A stretch of DNA of 64,000 nt from Ottelia alismoides (taxonomy: Eukaryota > Streptophyta > Magnoliopsida > Alismatales > Hydrocharitaceae): contig JAZKJV010000608.1 of assembly GCA_037367405.1 (NCBI GenBank), positions 372,001 to 436,000 on the forward strand, read 5' to 3'. Each line of letters opens with the position of its first letter. Within the stretch, counting starts at the first letter, position 1. The translations under genes and the position numbers were made by a program. The notes beneath the pieces were generated by a model. It worked only from the letters and a program-made list of their open reading frames with translations. It was not told the DNA's origin and made no database searches. Below, piece after piece: positions 34,123 to 44,893 of the stretch.

Positions 34123-34231
34123 CAATCGCCCTGTCCTTATCTCCAAGTATCTGCGGAGAAAGCACATTATCCTTGGAAGAGTTCAGGGATAATTTCATTG
34201 TTGATATATGTATCCAAGCATCGAGATAATT

Positions 34232-34790
34232 GATAATTAAATGTGATTTATTTATCATATATAATATGAATTTGATTCATATTATATGGAGAGATATCTA
34301 AGATAATTAAATATGATTTAATTATCAAAGATGTGAATAATGTGAATGTGATTCATGTTATTTGGGCACATGACAATGGAGATTCAAGATGAATAAATGT
34401 GATTTAATTATCATGGATATGAATAATGTGGATAGCACTATCCATATTAATTATATATATTATAAATGTGATTTATAATGTATTAAAGAGAGTATATTTT
34501 GATTTATATTTGTTGATTAATTGTTAATGTGAATTGGATTTCACATTGAATGATTAATTGAAAATATAATTACATTTTGTTTTGGGTTGTGAATGAGATT
34601 CACATAATTTCAATGACTTGATTGAAGTTTTTCACAAGATAATTGTGAATTATCTTTGTGAGAAATATTTACAATAATTGTTGTTGTAAATCTTGGAGGT
34701 CTCATGAGATAATGATATCTCATGCGATAATGAGATCTCATGGGTTTTTGAGGAGATAGACTCATTCTATCTCATTATCTCCAAGTCCAG
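34232..34790 (+). repeat. Run of short hairpins in the Copia-C LTR
   Basis: About a dozen consecutive inverted repeats with arms of 6-13 bp and loops of about 3 nt. Examples: ATAATATGAAT/ATTCATATTAT around TTG (34261-34285), GATAATTAAAT/ATTTAATTATC around ATG (34302-34326), ATTATAAAT/ATTTATAAT around GTG (34459-34479), and TCACAAGATAATT/AATTATCTTTGTGA around GTG (34632-34661). The 3' LTR keeps the same series (about 42160-42720). Confidence 0.8.
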
Positions 34791-35560
34791 TCAAAGTGAT
34801 TTAAATTGGGATTAATTATGTTGATTTATCAATATAAATTAATTCAAAATTAAATCAATTATTGTTGTATTTTTACAACATCTTAGCCATTGAAAGAAAC
34901 ACAAATCAATTTCAACCACTGATTGTGTGTTATCCATGGATTGGGATCCATTGACTCCCAAAACCCTATATAAGAAGAGGCACCCCTTGCTCTTCAAGAC
35001 ACAATAATGAATGCTCTCTCTCTCTTTCTCTACCCGTCCATTCTCTTTATCTCTCATGTAGCCGTCCACCATGGATGCCCTAGAGAGATCCTACATCGCC
35101 GCAGCGTCATTGTTATGTTGCCTGATCGTTTGCTCGTGGATCTCCGTCTACTTCGGCGTGCCTTGCTCGTGAAGAAGACGTCGTATCTCGTTTGTCGAGA
35201 TCAGGAGATCCGTAGCTTAGATCATCAACATGGATTGCGAGAAGCACACGTCTCATCCACGCGCTCGCAAGCGTCTCCTCTGTCGGATCAGACTTGAGAC
35301 AGGAGGTCTCTTTGTTTAGAGACTCGATCGCAACCACACTTCAAGAGTGCAACCACGCTTCAAGAGGTAATCCTATTACTTGTTTGTGGTTTAGACGAAA
35401 CGATCCGAGAAGCGTTCTTGGATCATGTGGTTTCGTCACATGATTTTTTTTTAAATTCCGCTGCATCAAGCAACTAGTACGACTAGTCGCTCCCGATCGC
35501 ATTCGATGCGATCCTTACACTTCCGTGATGCGCTTGAGGATTTTCCCCATATCCTTCAAG

Positions 35561-35577
35561 TGGTATCAAAGCCAGGT
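35561..35577 (+). promoter_or_regulatory. Copia-C primer-binding site
   Basis: TGGTATCAAAGCCAGGT, two bases after the LTR end. Initiator-Met tRNA-type site. Confidence 0.9.
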
Positions 35578-38540
35578 TTATGGAGGTTTTGATATGATCC
35601 ATGAACCTACGAAAATTTGGGCTCGTTTGGGTTCGTGAAGATTTTAGCATTTCAATTTTCGCAGCCCTGTCTTGTGATAATTTTTCGACCCTGTTTAAAT
35701 TATTTAAACATGAGTTTATCACTTAGATAATGTTCCCCATTAAATAAGGAAAATTGGAATTTGAGTTTGCGTAATTTAGATTCCGTTTGCTCAAGATATG
35801 ATCGTTTTATTGATCACATGTTCACTGTTTCGGGGATGACGATTAGAGACGTAATTAAGATGTTAATTATGGTTTTAAAAACGCCTGGAAATGCGTGCTT
35901 ATCACATGGTTTCGTTTTTAAATTAAGTTATCAATATCTGGAAATTGATTATGCTTAATTTGGATTTAAAATGAATGGCATATGCTATTTTTAGTTCATG
36001 AGGGTCACTGCTGGAAATTGCATCATTATTCAAAACCTTGTGATTGTCGTTTAAGAAAGTGTATAGTTAATTTCCTGGAATAATTGTGGATAATATTTGA
36101 ATAAAACAATAATTATTCCCTTAGCCTCAACTAATGAATGATTAGATTAGATCTAGATCACCAAGTGGTTGCTTGATACACTTTCAACAAACTTGTTACT
36201 TGAATAGGCTGTGGGAATTTGTCTAGCAAATTTCTTATAATCAAAATGGTTTTGATTATTACTATATGGTATAATTTCGGTTGAAAAACCGATGATCATC
36301 TCAAGTACAAAGTGATTGACTTGGCATTGTTTTTTCCCAAGGCGGATATGGTGTCTAGTCGGGGAGCGTTGGGTTGCAGGTTACACCGTGTGCGGTCTGT
36401 CCCACTCCCGCCGATACTGGCCATGACAGCGGGTAGGGAACGAATGATGCCTGAGAGATCATGATGTATTTTCTAATTATTAAAATTTGAAATAATACGT
36501 ATTTGAGATAATACCATAATCAAGTAAGAACTAAAGAATGTTTGTTGGATATTAATTGGATTATTAATTTAATATGATTAGATTAATTGGAATCCAATTA
36601 AAATTAAGACACTCTATCATAAATAGATGTGTTATTTCCCTTGGAAGAATTGATCATAATGAATGTGATTCATGATGATTAATTAGAATTTGAATATGAT
36701 ATGGAGGATCAAATAAGTGACATCCATGGTCTCCCGTCAAGGCGAAGGGTTCCGTCGCCAGATATTGTATGTAGGAGACGCCCGTCGAAGTGACAGCTCC
36801 TGCATACAATCCATTTGGATCGGGCTCTTCGCTTCTCGAAAGAGTAAGGCCGTATACGTAGTGACTCCAATAACGAGTCCTCATATTATTGGGGCGATAT
36901 TGGATTGCGTATAGCGAGTATTAAGCCTGTTGACGGTTGGTTCAATTAATGACGGGTCAACATCACCTTAGGGGTGGTGGGCCCGGGTGTTAAAGACCGA
37001 ATTGGGAGATGCAAGTTGGACTTGCAAGGTGGATGTGTTCCCGCTTCTTTTTATCGGAGTCACAAGTTCTCATATTATTGGGATGTGACAAAGATAAGGA
37101 AGGAGATCCCAGATCTTGCTTGAGATATAATGGTAGGTATATCTCTTACATTGAAAGTGATTAAGGGAATGAACTTTCAGTGTTGATAAGGCAGGACAAC
37201 TTTTATATAAAAATCCCTAAATCAAAGTAAAATAAGTATATATATATAAATATATATACACTTATGCAAATTTCTTATTTCAGATAATCCTTCATTAAAC
37301 CCACTCAATGTTATACTCAATAATAACCAGTAAAATATCATGGATTGGACTCATGATCCAGATATTGTACTTGCATTTGGACACATTATGTATTTGGTTG
37401 CAATGTGCAAGTTTCCTCATATTATTGAGGAATGACAATTAAATAAGACAATAAGATATCACCTTAGGGTTCGTATGTCTCTATAGTCTTGATCTTTCAT
37501 CGAGTGTATTTTGGAAGTGACATGTCGATGTTGATCGTAATTCTAAGAAGATATTCTGGCATACATATGTGCTCTAGACATTTAATCATGAATGACATGG
37601 TTCACTGCATCATGCAGAATGGGTAGCTCTATAAGAGACGATGTATTCAAAATATTTGAATACCTACCTGAACTAATGTTTTGGGAGTCTAGATGGATGT
37701 AGACATGATGAGTGTCATCATTCCACTGTTTATACTCTTGTCATACATGAAGCTTCATAATATTCATATTGTATGAATTTAATGAAGCATGTATAAATGT
37801 TGAAATGCTCTTACATTGAATTCTATTTGAATTCAACATAAGAGATCCTTAGTCTTAAGAAATGGTTGTTTATAGATAAAGGGAGCGCAGTGGAAGCATG
37901 GGTCAGACCCAAGATGAGAAGGATAGTCAAAGAGTTGATCGTACTTCTATGGCTTCCATATGGACATCCAAAGAGTTGGATTAATGCCAATACTGCAATA
38001 AGTTGGTGTGTTGATAGTATGACTATCAAGTCTGTCTAGAATCCTTAGAGAAGGATCCTGATAGAGCACCCGAATAATCTACATAAATCATTGATATTGA
38101 CTTGCTTATTGAATAAGATAAAGTCTTATAATTGCATCTCAATCTTCTAACAACACTTGCAATAGATTGCATATGTTTTATAAGACTGGAAAATTTGATC
38201 TTAAGGTTTATAGTTATCCACATGGATATTGATGCAATTGTTGCAACAATCTCTGTTGGATTGAAAGACTTCTATGTTTCAGTGGGAGAGCCTTAGTCTT
38301 AGAGAATGTCTCTATGACCTAGATATAAGAATACACTCATAGTTTATTTCTAAATATTGGAAATAAACATGAATTCTGTAATAAATCTATCATAAAGAGT
38401 TATGATGGATATATTTCAGATAGTAATCTGGCATCTAGTGGACTCTACTAAATTAGAAAAATTAATGAATGATTCATTAAGATTTCTAAATAAAAAAAAC
38501 TGAAAATTAAACCTTTAAAAAGATCAATAAGAGGATGAAG
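35578..38540 (+). other. Copia-C interior without readable gag
   Basis: About 3 kb with only short ORFs. Two blocks of balanced base composition (36330-36440 and 36715-37080) stand out from AT-rich surroundings. CTCATATTATTG recurs at about 36880, 37069 and 37417. A tandem TATATATA tract is near 37230. I cannot recognise gag or protease. Confidence 0.6.
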
Positions 38541-40760
38541 ATCATTTGACAATGATCTGGCATCAAGTTTTGGACATGTGTCTGTTGATGAAATCAATGG
38601 ACTAGTAAGAGATGAAACTTTAGAATGTCTAAAATTTCCAAAACTTACATACTTATGAATATTGTATTCAAAGTAAAATGTCCAATACACCCTTCTTTGG
38701 GAAAGGTATAAGATGTCGAGGGTATTCCAAGAATCTAATACATATTGATGTATGTTGATCATCTATATCAGAATAAACATTATGGATATGTGATATCTAT
38801 TTATGATTATTTGTGATATAAGATTTCTTTCCTTCACCATTAAAAACCTTTGAAATGTTCAAAGATTTCACAATTTTGGTTTAGAACCAAAAGTTTGAAG
38901 AAAGATGAAATGAATTTTATCTAACTTAGGTAGCTTGTACCTGTTAGATAAACTCAAAGAATACCTTATGGAGATATGAATATCATTTCTATCTCACTCC
39001 TCCTGATAAACCTAAACTCAATAGAGTTGTAGGGAGATACAATTGGATCATGTCTGACATAATTTGATCTATGATAAATTTTAGCATAATTTCCTCTTAG
39101 TTTCCAAGGTATATATGTAGTAGAGACTACATTATACATCTTTAATAAGATTCCATGCAAGTAAGCTGGAATTGAGCACCAGAGAGTGCTTATTCATTAG
39201 GAAAATAAAGGATGGTATTGGATACCTACTTTATAACACTGAGATTCTTAAAAGATCTCACCTCTAAGGATGTGATTCTTAGAGGATGACTCTCTTGAGA
39301 ATCAAGATAAAAATAAAGTAAAAGGAACTCATTTAATCTTGAGATAATAATGAGGCTCCTGAAATCGGAAACTAAAAGGATAATTAAAGATGAAGTACTA
39401 ATACTTCTTCAAATAAGTTTGAGGATGTATTCCATGTGTCAGTTAAGTCTGACAATGATCGGACTTCATGCGATGAAGCTCCTGAGGATCATGACATGGA
39501 AAGATGGATGTTAGCAATAAAAAAGTCTAAGGTAGACTTCATATATGAGTGTTGTATATGGACCCTCGAGGATCCACCTATATGGGTAAGACCCATAAAG
39601 GTGTAAATGGATCTTCAAGAGAAAGGGAACCCGCTGATAAAGTAGAGACCTTCAAAGCACGACTTGTAGCCATGAGCTACATAATTGAAGAGAAGACATT
39701 GCTTGCAATGAGACTTGATCTTCAATGACCATGCTTGAACTCATCAGAATATTGCTAACTATGGCTACATAACTTGACTATGGCATCTTTAAGATGTAAG
39801 TCAAGATTGTATTCCTCTATGAATACCTCTCTAAGGATATTCACATGAAGTAGCCCCAGGGCTTCAAGGTAGAGGAAAGCAAGATGTGCAAGCTAAAGAA
39901 ATCCATCTATGGACTCAAATAAGCTTCTTGAAGCTGGAACATAAGATTTGATGAAAGTATAAATGTTATGATTTCAGATAGAATCTTGATGAACCATGTG
40001 GAGCTTAGTGGGAGTGCTATTGTGCTTATCGTGCTAAATGTAGATAATATCCTAATCATTTTAAAATGATATAAGGATGATAATAAGTGTTTTATAGACT
40101 GGCTATTCCATATCTTGAAATATGATTTCAAGGATACCTTTTAGATCTTAGTTCTGAAGGTGTTCGGAAGCAAAGAAAAGAGGCTATTGGGGATCGTCAC
40201 ATTTGTAGTACACCTTGGACATATTCCATTCTTGGAAAATCCCAAGGAAGGCTTCCTTCCCTTAAGATATGGTACTGACCTATCTGAAGGGATAACACCT
40301 CAAAGAGTTGAGGAAGTGAATGCTAGAACTGCTTGCACTTGTGCATCAGTTACGAGAAGCTGAGTGTATGCTAGATGTGTACAAAAGTCAGATATCTGTC
40401 ATGCAGTGGGAGTAGTAAAGTGTTGCTAATCCTACTATGGAGAGAAAACACTTGATTGCAGTAATAACAAAATCTTCATAGATGACAAGATTTTTAGAGA
40501 TAGTGATCTCAAAAGTCTTATCTTCAACGTAAGACTTTATAGATAGAGATCTAAAAGGTCTTAACTGTAGATGCCTTAGGAGATAGAGATCTCCAGGGAA
40601 TAAATGTATTCTGATAAGGATTATGGAAATACTGGTTATGATAATTATTAAGCTGTAGTATCAAGGACACTATAATTAACAAGATTGAGTATTGGTTGCA
40701 TAATATGCAACATTCGCATTAGATGCGAGCACTGTTACTGGGGATATGCAAGTACCGTAA
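38540..40760 (+). pseudogene. Copia-C pol, heavily decayed (integrase, RT, RNase H)
   Basis: Copia pol recognisable only in short in-frame runs. GAG-pre-integrase: GHVSVDEINGLVRDETLEC (about 38570-38630), then NTPFFGKG-like sequence. Integrase: YHFYLTPPDKPKLNRVVGRY (about 38985-39040), where the family has LTPPGTPQLNGVSERRN. RT: CKWIFKRKREPADKVETFKA then RLVA (about 39600-39670), KKSIYGLK (about 39895-39920), and the catalytic YVDD replaced by NVDN (about 40040). Later RT sequence reads NPKEGFLPLRYGTDLSEGIT (about 40230-40290) and RNase H side sequence DICHAVGVVK (about 40395). Stops and shifts occur every few dozen codons. Confidence 0.8.
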
Positions 40761-40886
40761 AAGGACTTGACGTAGTCTCGCAGGAACAGAGTGGCTGATC
40801 AACTTACCTAGGTATTTTCTAAATAGCCTATGATTGTCACATGAGTGTGGGTTTAAATGATTAGCCCATTAATGGCTTTTTGGGCT

Positions 40887-40896
40887 AGTGGGAGAT
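40887..40896 (+). promoter_or_regulatory. Copia-C polypurine tract
   Basis: AGTGGGAGAT immediately before the 3' LTR TGTTGG, the usual copia configuration. Confidence 0.85.
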
Positions 40897-43450
40897 TGTT
40901 GGACATGCGAGCCCATGGCGAGCCATTATGCAATAAATGTTATTGCAAATATCATTCGCTAATCTGAAATGAAGAATAACTAATTTGCATAATAGGTCCC
41001 TTAGTACAATTAGGGTTATGTACCATGGCTATCTTAATGATCATACAACTGTTGATTCAATTATTGAATCATAGAGGCTGGTGCTTGGATGAATATCTAA
41101 AGAGTTAGATTGAGGACTCATCAAGTACCGTCAAATGATTGTTAAGAGATGATCTCCAGCCTGAGTAGGAGATGGCAATCCTTTCTCACATAGGCTGATA
41201 TCTGACCGACCTCTTGTTGCAGGTCCTCTGCATAGGAATAAAGATTCGGAGGTGTCAGATTAGTTAAGTCAAAGAGTTGACTTAACGAGATCGAGATAAC
41301 CAAAGTCCTATATCGTATGCTGTCACGATGCAGGCACACATCCTCTGACCGGAGACGGATGTGTTACTATATGTTTGAGTATGTACATTTGGCAGACCAA
41401 TAGGTTGATGACCCAACCAAGGTCCTATACACCGGCGCGCTGGTGTGCATGCAAGGGCATATGAGTAATCGATCTCTCAAAAGGGATCATACAGGTTCAT
41501 TACTGAACCGGAAGACGTGAGCTCACTCATGAGATATTGGGAAGAATCAAATTTCGTGCACAGTCGTCTCGCTTGGAATCTTGACTGAATTTGTAGGTTT
41601 GATATATACTTTTGGAAATTATATGATCAAGACCTAGGTATGATATATGCTTTTGGAAAGTATATGATCGATACCAACTCCCAATGATCAAACGAGAAAC
41701 TTACCGATAAAACTCCGAAGTAAACATTATAAGTTGATCTAATACTTTGGGTTTATTCTGAGTCTTCCAGTATGCAGGATGTACATGTATTGGGAATACT
41801 TGAGGGTGATGTGATCATAAACAATTGTATAACCATGACGCTTCCATTCCTAAGTGATGAAACGAGTCTGGATTTTAGTTACTCCTCTCAGTAGAGAAGT
41901 AATCTGATCTTGGTCCAAATGTTGGACATTGATCTGAATGAGATTCAGATGCAATGAGAAGATTAGATCTGCGGTCTTGATTATCAAGCATCTATGGGAG
42001 GCCCGAAATCTGGATTTGAGATGTGATCTCAATATCCAAGGCACTATACGTGGAACAGTACAACCGCCCCGTCCTTATCTCCAAGTATCCGCGGAGAAAG
42101 CGCATTATCCTTGAAAGAGTTCAGGATAATTTCATTGTTGATATATGTATCCAAGCTTCGAGAAAATTGGTAATTAAATGTGATTTAATTATCATTTATA
42201 ATATGAATTTGATTCATATTATAAGGAGAGATATCTAAAATAATTAAATATGATTTAATTATCAAAGATGTGAATAATGTGAATGTGATTCATGTTATTT
42301 GGGCACATGAGAATAGAGATCCAAGATGATTAAATGCGATTTAATTATCATAGATATGAATAATGTGGATAGCACTATCCATATTAATCATATATTTTAT
42401 AAATGTGATTTATAATATATTAAAGAGAGTATATTGTGATTTATATTTGTTGATTAATTGTTAGTGTGAATTGGATTCACATTGAATGATTAATTGAAAA
42501 TATAATTACATTTTGTTTTGGGTTGTGAATGAGATTCACATAATTTCAATGGCTTGATTGAAGTTTTTCACAAGATAATCGTGAATTATTTTTGTGAGAA
42601 ATATTTACAACAATTGTTGTTATAAATCTTAGAGATGTCATGAGATAATGATATCTCATGAGATAATGAGATCTCATGAGTTTTTGAGTTGATAGACTCA
42701 TTCTATCTCATTATCTCCAAGACTAGTCAAAGTCATTTAAATTGGGATTAATTATGTTGATTTATCAATATAAATTAATTCAAAATTAAATCAATTATTG
42801 TTGTATTTTTACAACATCTTAGCCATTGAAAGAAACACAAATCAATCTCAACCATTGATTGTGTGTTGTCCATGGATTGGGATCCATGGACTCCCAAAAC
42901 CCTATATAAGAAGAGGCACCCCTTGCTCTTCAAGACATAATAATGAATGCTCTCTCTCTCTTTCTCTACGCGCCCATTCTCTTTATCTCTCATGTGGCCG
43001 TCCACCATGGATGCCCTAGAAAGATCCTCCATCGCTGCAGCGTCGTCATTATGCTGCCTGATCGTTTGCTCATGGATCTTCGTCTACTTCAGCGTGCCTT
43101 GCTCGTGAAGAAGACGTCATATCTCGTTTGTCGAGATCAGGAGATCCGTGGTTTGGATCATCAACATGGATTGCGAGAAGCACGCGTCTCATCCACGCGC
43201 TCGCAAGCGTCTCCTCCGTCTCTTTGTTTAGAGACTCGATCGCAACCACGCTTCAAGAGGTAATCCTATTACTTGTTTGTGGTTTAGACGAAATGATCCG
43301 AGAAGCATTCTTGGATCATGTAGTTTCGTCACATGAATTTTTTTAAATTCCGCTACATCAAGCAACTAGTACGACTAGTCGCTCCCGATCGCATTCGATG
43401 CGATCCTCACGCTTCCGTGATGCGCTTGAGGATTTTCCCCATATCCTTCA
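40897..43450 (+). repeat. Copia-C 3' LTR
   Basis: 2554 bp, same termini as the 5' LTR. It lacks LINE7 and a small block near 35290-35360 of the 5' copy. Confidence 0.92.
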
Positions 43451-43451
43451 T

Positions 43452-43840
43452 GCTCCTCCTCCCATTCCTCTCCTCTCGCGCGAGCAGCCGCACTAGCTCT
43501 TCCCCTCGTGTCGTACAAGCAATAGGAGATGCTCCTTCTCCCTTTCCTCTCCCCTTGCCCGAGCAGCCGCACCAACCTTTCCCTCCCATCGCGCGAGGAG
43601 AAGGTGGTGCTGCTCCTCTCCTTCCTTTCCCCTCGCGCGAGCAGCCGCACCAGCACCCTTCCCCTTCCGTCGCGCGAGCAACAATTGCTGCTGCTCCTCT
43701 CCTTCCCCCTCCCTCCGCATTCCCCTCCCCTTGCGCGAGCTGCAGCACCAGCAACCCTTCCCCTTCCGTCACACGAGCAGCAGGAGATACTGCTCCTCCC
43801 CTTCCTCTCCCCTCACGCGAGCAGCCGCACCTTGCGTGAT
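43452..43840. repeat. Element Y minisatellite (~80 bp units)
   Basis: Five CT-rich units marked by GAGCAGCCGC or a close variant at 43482, 43561, 43639, 43737 and 43819 (spacings 79, 78, 98 and 82). Each unit also carries TTCCCCTTCCGTCGCGCGAG-like sequence. A further partial unit lies left of Copia-C (about 32840). Open frames here are a by-product of the composition. Confidence 0.8.
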
Positions 43841-44112
43841 TAGTTGCAGCAACGACATATTGAGATGGAGGAAGATGAAGTGGGAGGTGAGGGAAGTCGA
43901 AGAAAGAGGAAGGAAAGGAGTGATATCCCTTGTAAATAAGGTGAACTCAAAGATGTATTATATAACGAATTCTGTCATACTTAACGGAGAAACGGATTGA
44001 AGGTACTCCTCAGGGTTATGTGCGTAATTAAGAAACTACCTAGGGTTTTGCTATGCAAGAGTTAAGGACGACTCGAGGTCATGGGTGTAATTCATGATTA
44101 TGGAGGGTCTAT

Positions 44113-44858
44113 GGGGTTCCCAAATGAACCCTAATTCTAGATGGTGGCTAGATCCTACGTATAAGACAACTCGGGTTCCAGAACTGGAACTCATCTCAAG
44201 GGAGGATGCTCCCATCACATGATTCTTTTCGTGTCCAAGTCGTTGCTTACATTTACAGAGAATTCCTCCCATGCGCGAGGTTGTAATACGACGGCTCCAG
44301 GCTGCATGGGGCACCTACGTACCTCCTTCCTCGAGAAAACTCCTAATGACGATGTCCATGCGACAAAGTTGGGATCTATCGGGACCCTAATTGCGAAGCT
44401 CCAAGCCTTGGGCATCAGATAGAACCCTTTGCGTGCGACACCTCCTCTCAGGCAACACCTATTGCCTCACAAAGATCCCAGGTGGCGACGATGGGACTTC
44501 GAGTATCGCCACCACCCTCCCTCGACTCCAAGTCTAGTACATGCTTCCTCTACGCAATTCTCCAACCCTTTTCACATTTGATCTCCAACACATGCATCAA
44601 CCCGATCGCTCCAGCATGGTCAACACCGAAGCCCCAAGCTCCAGGTGACGTTGGCATTCACCTTTCACGACTGCGATATGTTTACATGATGGGTTCCCTT
44701 CGGGGAACTATAATGCATGCGTGAAGATTACGAAGCGGGCATTTCAGGCCCAATCTGGCTGGAAATACAAAATAAAAAGGGGGGACTAGGCTGATGAATC
44801 CATGATTCATCATCTCAATATATTAAACTTAGCAAAATCGCTGAATAAAATATCATAT
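44113..44858. other. Unassigned low-copy-looking sequence
   Basis: About 750 bp of balanced composition with short ORFs on both strands (up to about 80 codons) and no family resemblance that I recognise. It ends with a perfect palindrome TGATGAATC/GATTCATCA at about 44792-44812. Confidence 0.4.
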
Positions 44859-44874
44859 AAATGTCCATGAAATC
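44859..44874. other. LINE4 target-site duplication, left copy
   Basis: AAATGTCCATGAAATC, matching AAATGTCCATAAAATC at 50845-50860 with one transition. Confidence 0.92.
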
Positions 44875-44893
44875 GGGGGCTCGCACCCAAGGG

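Larger units (their letters stand above)
32866..35558 (+). repeat. Copia-C 5' LTR
   Basis: 2693 bp from TGTTGGACATGCGAG to ATATCCTTCA. It is longer than the 3' copy mainly because of the LINE7 insertion and its duplication (about 89 bp). CCCTATATAAGAAGAGG at about 34966 is a candidate TATA box, conserved in the 3' LTR (about 42900). Confidence 0.92.
32866..43450 (+). mobile_element. Copia-C, large copia element with 2.6-kb LTRs
   Basis: LTRs at 32866-35558 and 40897-43450, PBS at 35561, polypurine tract GTGGGAGA before the 3' LTR, and a 5.3-kb interior with a decayed copia pol. The first 225 bp of the two LTRs differ at about 9 sites (about 96% identity), so insertion is comparatively recent. 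The interior is much more decayed than the LTRs. It landed in the minisatellite of element Y. Confidence 0.92.
32528..44112. mobile_element. Element Y: inverted-repeat element with GC-rich minisatellite, split by Copia-C
   Basis: The left end (32528-32700) begins GGATATTTACACCCATAACC and closely resembles the inverted right end of element X (52570-52757). The right end (about 43990-44112) contains GGTGTAATTCATGATTATGG, matching the same part of X, but the last 45 bp or so are missing or diverged. Between them is CT-rich DNA (32740-32865 and 43451-43840) with a repeated GCGCGAGCAGC motif. Copia-C sits inside. No transposase. I see no clear target duplication, so the class (Mutator-like or other TIR type) is open. 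Confidence 0.55.

Noticed and set aside
36331..36440. Possible tRNA or rRNA-like GC-balanced segment
   Set aside because: No cloverleaf or conserved rRNA motif could be drawn.
43333..43839. 168-codon Pro/Ser-rich ORF
   Set aside because: It runs from the Copia-C LTR into the element Y minisatellite, so it crosses an insertion boundary and cannot be an old gene.
44215..44422. ORFs on both strands (66-67 codons) in the unassigned region
   Set aside because: No family resemblance and no splice or start context. Kept only as unassigned sequence.
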